From NCBI GenBank assembly GCA_015295835.1, contig DVEG01000020.1:331709-395708 (forward strand): a DNA stretch of 64,000 bases, given 5' to 3'. This document shows positions 58,451 through 64,000 of this stretch, piece by piece. Position 1 is the stretch's first letter. The number at the start of each line of letters is the position of its first letter. Source of the DNA: Oscillatoriaceae cyanobacterium M7585_C2015_266 (GTDB lineage Bacteria > Cyanobacteriota > Cyanobacteriia > Cyanobacteriales > Oscillatoriaceae). Both the position numbers and the translations under genes were made by a program. The notes under the pieces are model-generated. The model saw only the letters and a list, made by a program, of their open reading frames with translations. It ran no database searches and had not been told where the DNA came from.

Positions 58451-59434
58451 ATGGTACTCATCCACATACCTAAACCCTGGGAAATCCCAGAGCGAGAAAT
58501 AACCCCCGAAACAATCTTTCTAAATCGGCGTCATTTCATCAAAAACCTAATTAGTGCCGGTATAAGTACTGCTTTACTACCCATCTTTGGCTGCGAGAAC
58601 AATCCAGAATCAACAATTACTCCAACTACTGGCACCCTCAAACTGGAGAGCGTCACTCCTAATCCTGCCTTTACAAAAATTGACAGAGCCATCACAGACG
58701 AATCCCTAGCCTCCCGCTATAACAACTTTTATGAGTTTGGCGCCACTAAATCCATCTGGAGAAAGGCACAAGCCCTGCCACTAGAAGACTGGAAAATAGA
58801 AGTTACCGGACTGGTAAAAAACCCCCGTACTTATGATTTAGATGACTTGCGAAAAAAATTTCCCTTAGAAGAGCGCATCTATCGGTTCCGGTGCGTAGAA
58901 ACCTGGGCAATGGTAGTGCCGTGGATTGGATTTCCTATGAAACTACTCTTGGAAGATGTTGACCCTACTTCCGCTGCTAAATTTGTTCGTTTCACTTCTT
59001 ATTATAATCCCAAAATCACTACAGGTCCCGGCTTGCATTTTGGTGACTTACCCTGGCCTTATACAGAAGGCCTACGGATTGAAGAAATGGCTAATGAATT
59101 GGCGTTTTTTGCCACTGGCATTTATGGTCATACTCTCCCGAAACAACACGGCGCGCCGATTCGTATGGTAATACCTTGGAAATATGGTTTTAAAGGTGCT
59201 AAGTCGATTGTCAAAATCGAATTTCTTGATTTCCAACCGGCTACATTTTGGAATACCCTTGTACCCAGCGAATATGATTTTGAAGCAAATGTTAATCCCA
59301 ATAAACCTCACCCCCGTTGGTCTCAGGCAACTGAACGTTTAATTGGTAAAGGCCCTTCTTTTTCCTGGGAAACACGCCCAACTCTTCCCTATAATGGCTA
59401 TGGAGAATATGTAGCCAAACTTTACACTCATTAA
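58451..59434 (+). CDS. msrP: Protein-methionine-sulfoxide reductase catalytic subunit MsrP (YedY)
   Basis: 327 residues. A twin-arginine motif NRRHFIKNL near residue 25 suggests Tat export. The molybdopterin Cys lies in RCVETWAMVVPW. GLHFGDLPWPYTEGL and GHTLPKQHGAPIRMVIPWKYG are the family's cofactor-binding blocks. It reduces methionine sulfoxides in periplasmic proteins. The usual membrane partner MsrQ is not adjacent, so electron supply is unresolved here. Confidence 0.93.
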   Translation: MVLIHIPKPWEIPEREITPETIFLNRRHFIKNLISAGISTALLPIFGCENNPESTITPTTGTLKLESVTPNPAFTKIDRAITDESLASRYNNFYEFGATKSIWRKAQALPLEDWKIEVTGLVKNPRTYDLDDLRKKFPLEERIYRFRCVETWAMVVPWIGFPMKLLLEDVDPTSAAKFVRFTSYYNPKITTGPGLHFGDLPWPYTEGLRIEEMANELAFFATGIYGHTLPKQHGAPIRMVIPWKYGFKGAKSIVKIEFLDFQPATFWNTLVPSEYDFEANVNPNKPHPRWSQATERLIGKGPSFSWETRPTLPYNGYGEYVAKLYTH

Positions 59435-59483
59435 TAGTCAGAACTTTAGTTATATTAAAAAGTCCTGACTACAATAAGTGAGC

Positions 59484-60056
59484 CTATCTGTTTCTGTTTT
59501 GGTTTTCAATGTCTATGAGTAGGACGTCTGCAGGTAATGTCGTCGCTTCAGATACTTTCTCAAACAAAGTCGCATTTTCATTTAAGGCTGTTGGTCTGGG
59601 TTGTCCAGGACTAGTGCCTTCTATCTGTAAACGCAATTTGCCATCCTTGGTGAATTCAAAAACAGTAAAAACGGTTGCTTTAGTGTTAACTTTTATGTCT
59701 AGATGCATCGGTTGCGATGCGGTATCGATCTGATACGCCATCTCTACTGCTGGGACTGGCTTTTCTTTTGTAGGCCAAACTATAAACAGTTTGCCTTCTG
59801 GGGTAAAGATAAATGTCAGTAATTCTTGTCCTGACGGATCTTTGGATTGCCATTGGCCCAGTATTTGCTGAAAAACTGTCGGGGTTGCTGGCGATTTTTC
59901 TGATTGTGCAATTACCGGCGCTGGCACTGCAAGTGGTTGTTGTGCTTTGACTGGTATCCAGCCCAGTAAGCTAATACAAAGGCTGGATGTGGTTAAGTAA
60001 TTTAGATGCAGTTGTTTGCTTGCATGGTTGCGCCGATTGAGAAGGTTGATGTTCAT
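59484..60056 (-). CDS. Exported hypothetical protein
   Basis: 190 residues. The N-terminus has basic residues and a hydrophobic stretch ending at VKAQQP, a probable signal peptide. The rest (GQWQSKDPSGQELLTFIFTP, GKLFIVWP) reads as a beta-sheet unit of lipocalin-like rhythm, but I recognise no family. Convergent with msrP, with about 50 bases between the stops. Confidence 0.6.
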   Translation of the reverse strand: MNINLLNRRNHASKQLHLNYLTTSSLCISLLGWIPVKAQQPLAVPAPVIAQSEKSPATPTVFQQILGQWQSKDPSGQELLTFIFTPEGKLFIVWPTKEKPVPAVEMAYQIDTASQPMHLDIKVNTKATVFTVFEFTKDGKLRLQIEGTSPGQPRPTALNENATLFEKVSEATTLPADVLLIDIENQNRNR

Positions 60057-60121
60057 GGTAAAAGAAGAGGAAGTTTTCTCAATCTTAGCAATTTTTGATT
60101 GCTCTGTCTACGAGCGCTTTT

Positions 60122-61405
60122 TCAAGATGTGTAATAATCCCTAGTTCCTTTAGCATTAACTGCTTCTCCCAGTCGATTTAATGCGTGAACATAAGCAGCA
60201 GTGCGCATAGAAACAGCAAGTTCTTGCGACAAATGCCAGATTTGCTGGGTTTCTTCTACCATTTTTTGCCGTAAACGACTGTTGACTTCTTCTAAACTCC
60301 AATACAGCCCACTGCGATTTTGTACCCATTCAAAATAACTAACTGTAACGCCGCCTGCATTGACTAAAATATCAGGAAAGACGTAAATTCCTTTTTGCTC
60401 CAGAATTTTGTCTGCTTCTGAAGTAGTCGGACCATTTGCTACTTCAAAGATCATTTTGGCTTTGATGTCGTTGACGTTTGCTTCAGTGATTTGATTTTCT
60501 AGAGCAGCTGGGATTAAAATATCTACGTCTAGGGTTAATAGTTCTTGGTTGCTGATATTTTCGTGTTCTCCTACATTGCAAACTGTATCTTGGCAGTAGA
60601 TGGCTTGAATTCCTTTATGAGATTGCTTGAAATGTCGGATGCTGGGAATGTCTAGCCCTTTTTTGGAATAGACTCCGCCTTGGGAATCACTGACGGCAAC
60701 TACTTTATAGCCTGCTTTGAAGAGCATTTCGGCAATGTGCGCTCCGGCATTTCCAAATCCTTGTACAGCTACGGTAGTTTCTTGAGGGATAAGATCAAAT
60801 TTTGCCGCGCTCGCTTCTATTGTGAAAAATGCTCCCATTGCAGTGGCAGTATCTCGCCCTAAACTTCCTCCTAGGGTAACCGGTTTGCCAGTGACGACGG
60901 CTGGGCAAAGTTTTCGTTTGATAATACTGTATTCATCCATCATCCAACCCATGATTGTCGGGTTGGTATAAACGTCTGGCGCAAGAATGTCTGTGTCGGG
61001 ACCTATGAAATCTGCGATCGCATCTATATAACCCCGACTTAATCTTTCTAATTCCAGTTTTGACAACTCTTTAGGATTAACAGTGACGCCTCCTTTAGCA
61101 CCACCAAAAGGTAGATTCATCACCGCACATTTAAATGTCATCCAAAATGCCAGTGATTGTACTTCATCTAAGGTGACATTAGGATGATACCTCACTCCCC
61201 CCTTCCCAGGTCCTCGTGTATCGTCATAGCGCACTCTATATCCTTGGAAAATGCGCAGCGAACCATTATCCATCCGCACTGGAATCGATACAATTAAACT
61301 TGTTTGCGGATATTTTAAGTGTTCCAGCGCCTCTTCTGAAATTGACACATATTTCATCGCCCGCGCCAGTCTTTTACTGGCGTCAGCAAATAATGATTCT
61401 GACAT
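60122..61405 (-). CDS. gdhA: Glu/Leu/Phe/Val dehydrogenase, probably glutamate dehydrogenase
   Basis: 427 residues. GKGGVRYHPNVTLDEVQSLA, MNLPFGGAKGGV (catalytic Lys region) and the Rossmann GFGNAGAHIAEML are intact. It interconverts glutamate and 2-oxoglutarate plus ammonium. Cyanobacteria mostly use GS-GOGAT, so this enzyme may serve catabolism or nitrogen-excess conditions. No NtcA-type site is evident immediately upstream, and no other nitrogen gene is adjacent. Confidence 0.93.
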   Translation of the reverse strand: MSESLFADASKRLARAMKYVSISEEALEHLKYPQTSLIVSIPVRMDNGSLRIFQGYRVRYDDTRGPGKGGVRYHPNVTLDEVQSLAFWMTFKCAVMNLPFGGAKGGVTVNPKELSKLELERLSRGYIDAIADFIGPDTDILAPDVYTNPTIMGWMMDEYSIIKRKLCPAVVTGKPVTLGGSLGRDTATAMGAFFTIEASAAKFDLIPQETTVAVQGFGNAGAHIAEMLFKAGYKVVAVSDSQGGVYSKKGLDIPSIRHFKQSHKGIQAIYCQDTVCNVGEHENISNQELLTLDVDILIPAALENQITEANVNDIKAKMIFEVANGPTTSEADKILEQKGIYVFPDILVNAGGVTVSYFEWVQNRSGLYWSLEEVNSRLRQKMVEETQQIWHLSQELAVSMRTAAYVHALNRLGEAVNAKGTRDYYTS

Positions 61406-62123
61406 GGCAATACTCTTCTCTTATTGGTTTACAGTTTCCTACACTTGGTCTTTTTATTGATCTATTAATCTGTTGCTTTCGCTACTAAATTTATATTAAC
61501 ACAAAATTTAAATTGTCAACTAAATTATGGAGATCAACAAAAAAATATATAAATTAGGGAAAACACTGATTAAATTGGCATATTCATATAATAAATACTG
61601 ACAGGATTTATATTTTATGTAATTTTACGAGTTTGCAGTTATAGTGAGAATTTTTTGTGCTATTATAGAAGTGACTATCGCTATTATGGGCTGACAAAAG
61701 ACGACGAGCAAGCTCTAGCATAAGCAGGCTTTGCTGGAAAGAGAAGTTTTGGTAAATTGTTAATATTAGTAATGTTCGGGGATTGGCAGAATTTCAGGGA
61801 TTTCTAAATAGTCAATTCCCAGGGGGTATCGAGGGGGAATTACCAGTGGGGGAGTTGTACCTCTGAGAGCGAGCGAAAAAAATAAACTTTGTAGTACTTA
61901 TATGTGCTGTTGTTGCGTTTATTTGTTATTTTGTTTTGAAGAGGGGTGCTGCAAGAATTGCGGATTAAACTATAGACTGAAGGTGGTGCATTCTTGATCA
62001 TTCTCGATTATTTAGCGAGAGCGCTTTCACCAGTAAGGGTTAAAGCAAGGGTTTATGCGCTTAATCACTTTTATGTGAATTTCATCCAACCCAATCAGAT
62101 ATAGTGCCGATTCAATTGCATTT
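61406..62123. other. Intergenic region, no supported gene
   Basis: About 720 bases between divergent genes. GCTATTAT occurs at 61659-61666 and 61680-61687, which may reflect promoter elements. G-rich stretches occur near 61820-61850. No gene or structured RNA is recognised. Confidence 0.45.
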
Positions 62124-62726
62124 ATGATACAACTCCTAGCGGCTCTGTCTGCATCGGCAGCAGGAGGAATGCGGATAGCCCTACCCCTTTTGTTAATAGG
62201 TTTATTGCAAGGCGAAAATCTTTGGTCCCAAGTGCCATTGTTATCTCAAATTCCGCCACCAGTAGTTGTGGGAGTGCTGGTGAGTTGGTCGTTATTTGAA
62301 TTATTTGCCTCGAAACAGCTTTTAGGGCAGCGCATTCTTCTAATCGTTCAGCTTATTTTCAGTCCGCTTGTCGGAGCGATCATAGCAATGGCGAGCGCGC
62401 AAATTACTTTTATAGAGGGTGATACTGACTTAAATATTCTGCTTTGGATTATCGGCATAGTCGGTGGTTTGTTAGCCCTTGTTCTCCAGCTTGTTCAAGC
62501 CGGATGGTTTTATCGACTGCGCGGTTTGCCGCTATGGGCGATTTTGGCTCAAGATTTACTCTGTGTTTGTCTGGTTTTCTTCGCTTTTGATGCTCCCAGA
62601 CAGGGTGGTTTGATTGCTCTACTTTTATTGTGGCTGGCAATTCGTAGTTCGCAGCAGTGGTACAACTGGTATGTGGAACAAGGGCCAGCAAGAAATCCCC
62701 GTCGCTCCAAAAGTGAGCCAGATTGA
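62124..62726 (+). CDS. DUF4126 membrane protein
   Basis: 200 residues, hydrophobic with about six transmembrane segments. SASAAGGMRIALPLLLIGLL and VQLIFSPLVGAIIAMASA match my knowledge of DUF4126, a family of unknown function. It is a cytoplasmic or thylakoid membrane protein. Convergent with hemH, about 220 bases between stops. Confidence 0.8.
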   Translation: MIQLLAALSASAAGGMRIALPLLLIGLLQGENLWSQVPLLSQIPPPVVVGVLVSWSLFELFASKQLLGQRILLIVQLIFSPLVGAIIAMASAQITFIEGDTDLNILLWIIGIVGGLLALVLQLVQAGWFYRLRGLPLWAILAQDLLCVCLVFFAFDAPRQGGLIALLLLWLAIRSSQQWYNWYVEQGPARNPRRSKSEPD

Positions 62727-62948
62727 GCGGTTGTAAGTAAAGTTTTGTTTCAATTAATAGAGATTTCAGGTGAAGGGCTGGAACTTCAGGCAGGGTAAGG
62801 GTTTGAGCCGAAAATTTCCAACCCTCGATTTTTACACCTACCGATTCATGTAAACTAAGTAACAACTGAGGCGACTTAGCTTAAGCGCTCGCCTGCTGAC
62901 AACACCCACACAGTAAAAAAATTGCAGTATATCTGAACCGTAATAAAA

Positions 62949-64000
62949 CTAAAGTAAGCCGACAAAGTGCAGAGGTCCACGACCGACGAGTAATTCCAGA
63001 ACCAAAGCCATAAAACCAATCATAGCCAAACGACCATTCCACACTTCTGCCGCTGTAGTCATACCCCATTCCCAGCGCTCTTGGGGATACATTTTTACCT
63101 TTTTAGGTGGGTGCACCACCTGCTCCAGTTTGAGGCTGGGGGCGTTGAGGGATTCTACCACCATTTCGGCTAAATCATTAATAAAAACAGGATGGGTATT
63201 CAAAGCCGGCACACGGTGGAAATTGCGAATGCCTGATTTTTCCGCCAGAGCCCGATATTCCATATCAATTTCTTGTAGTGTTTCGATATGTTCAGAAACA
63301 AAGCTGATAGGAACAACGAGCAAATCCTTTACTCCAGAAGCGGCGAGAGCAGGGATGGCATCTTCTGTGTAGGGTTTTAGCCATTCTACAGGTCCGACGC
63401 GACTTTGATAAGCCAAAGTGTAGGCATTGGGGCGGTTGAGAGTTTTCATGATTAGCTCGGCACACTTTTCGATCTCTTCTTGATAAGGATCGCCGGCTTC
63501 TTCTACGTAGCTGAGGGGAACACCGTGAGCACTAAAGAAAATGTGAACACTTTCAGGATTGGGGAATTGATCGAGTTCCTGGGCAATTAGCTGAGCCATT
63601 GCTTGCAGGTAGCCGGCTCGCTGATACCAGGAGGGGATGACGGTATATTCAATTTGTTGTAAAGCTGGATCTTGTTGCCAAAGTTTTTCTAGTAGTCGGA
63701 AACTAGAACCGCTAGTGCTGATAGAGAATTGTGGATAGAGGGGGAGGATGACGAGTTTTTCTATGCGATCGCGTTTAATACGAGCAACTGCCTCTTCAGT
63801 AAAAGGGTGCCAATAGCGCATCCCTATATAAACTTGTGCCTCAATACCCCTTTGCTGTAGGTTTTGTTGTAAAGCAGTAGCTTGTTCTTCCGTAATCCGG
63901 CGCAAGGGAGAGCCCCCACCAATATGGCGATAGTTCTCCTGAGACTTACGGGTTCTCATCGTGGCAATTATCCATGCCAGGGGTTTTTGCAGCCAGGGAA
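62949..64000 (-). CDS. hemH: Ferrochelatase with C-terminal chlorophyll-binding helix, N-terminus beyond window
   Basis: About 350 residues visible; the frame is open through the right edge (PWLQKPLAW before [12 protein letters not shown]), so the N-terminus is outside. It inserts iron into protoporphyrin IX to make haem. [20 protein letters not shown] carries the catalytic His, and [16 protein letters not shown] follows. After the catalytic part a linker leads to [20 protein letters not shown], the CAB-like helix typical of cyanobacterial and plastid ferrochelatases. Membrane-associated by this helix. Confidence 0.96.
   Translation of the reverse strand, partial: PWLQKPLAWIIATMRTRKSQENYRHIGGGSPLRRITEEQATALQQNLQQRGIEAQVYIGMRYWHPFTEEAVARIKRDRIEKLVILPLYPQFSISTSGSSFRLLEKLWQQDPALQQIEYTVIPSWYQRAGYLQAMAQLIAQELDQFPNPESVHIFFSAHGVPLSYVEEAGDPYQEEIEKCAELIMKTLNRPNAYTLAYQSRVGPVEWLKPYTEDAIPALAASGVKDLLVVPISFVSEHIETLQEIDMEYRALAEKSGIRNFHRVPALNTHPVFINDLAEMVVESLNAPSLKLEQVVHPPKKVKMYPQERWEWGMTTAAEVWNGRLAMIGFMALVLELLVGRGPLHFVGLL

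Noticed and set aside
62949-63959. Starting hemH at the internal ATG at 63959
   Set aside because: The frame stays open upstream with recognisable ferrochelatase sequence to the window edge, so the gene is cut.

Overview
The window is a filamentous-type cyanobacterial chromosome segment. The evidence is the many HIP1 octamers (GCGATCGC), a ferrochelatase with a C-terminal chlorophyll-binding helix, the photosystem II repair protein Psb32, a satellite carboxysome shell gene (CcmK type), SLH-domain surface proteins, and many families known mainly from cyanobacteria (DUF1824, DUF2232, DUF3747, DUF4346). A second octamer, GCGAGCGC/GCGCTCGC, also recurs far more often than chance would give. I see no tRNA, rRNA, CRISPR array or complete insertion sequence.

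Layout. 1-7.5 kb: an Hsp70-like actin-fold ATPase (cut by the window edge) overlaps a long acidic coiled-coil protein; then come a Crp-type regulator, a universal stress protein and a DUF2232 membrane protein. 7.5-16.7 kb: housekeeping genes: SDR epimerase, Psb32, aspartate kinase with four ACT domains, the TldD/TldE protease pair and a class C D-Ala-D-Ala carboxypeptidase. 16.8-19.5 kb: an 890-residue tandem fusion of two copies of the DNA-phosphorothioation-associated methyltransferase family, the first lacking the SAM motif. 19.5-22.6 kb: a probable purine/ureide nitrogen-salvage group (nucleoside hydrolase, ureidoglycolate lyase, AtzE/AtzG amidase). 24-30 kb: ArgJ, a SWIM zinc-finger protein, a WG-repeat protein and a three-gene ABC-2 exporter. 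30-36 kb: acetyl-CoA synthetase, then an NB-ARC (STAND) ATPase translationally coupled to a zinc-ribbon Ser/Thr kinase.

35.6-40.5 kb carries two broken genes: glycerol kinase (two frameshifts and changed active-site residues) and a membrane histidine kinase (one frameshift) that follows a PhnD-like lipoprotein. 40.9-48.6 kb: a predicted secreted TPS-CHAT protease, CcmK, a TenA-like protein, a cyclophilin, a possible CcmS carboxysome chaperone, an alpha/beta hydrolase and a GH57 enzyme. 49-51 kb: a second NB-ARC protein, paralogous to the first; both stop where WD40 or other sensor repeats usually begin. 51-64 kb: SLH-GHL10 hydrolase, glycosyltransferase, DUF3747-SLH protein, an IS630-type helix-turn-helix remnant, MsrP, glutamate dehydrogenase, a DUF4126 protein and ferrochelatase (N-terminus beyond the window).

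No single large mobile island is obvious. The accessory character lies in scattered genes: the fused methyltransferase, the two sensor-less STAND proteins with one kinase, the TPS-CHAT fusion, and a family of AACCCAGTTTCT hairpins. Frameshift calls assume the assembly is correct at those bases.
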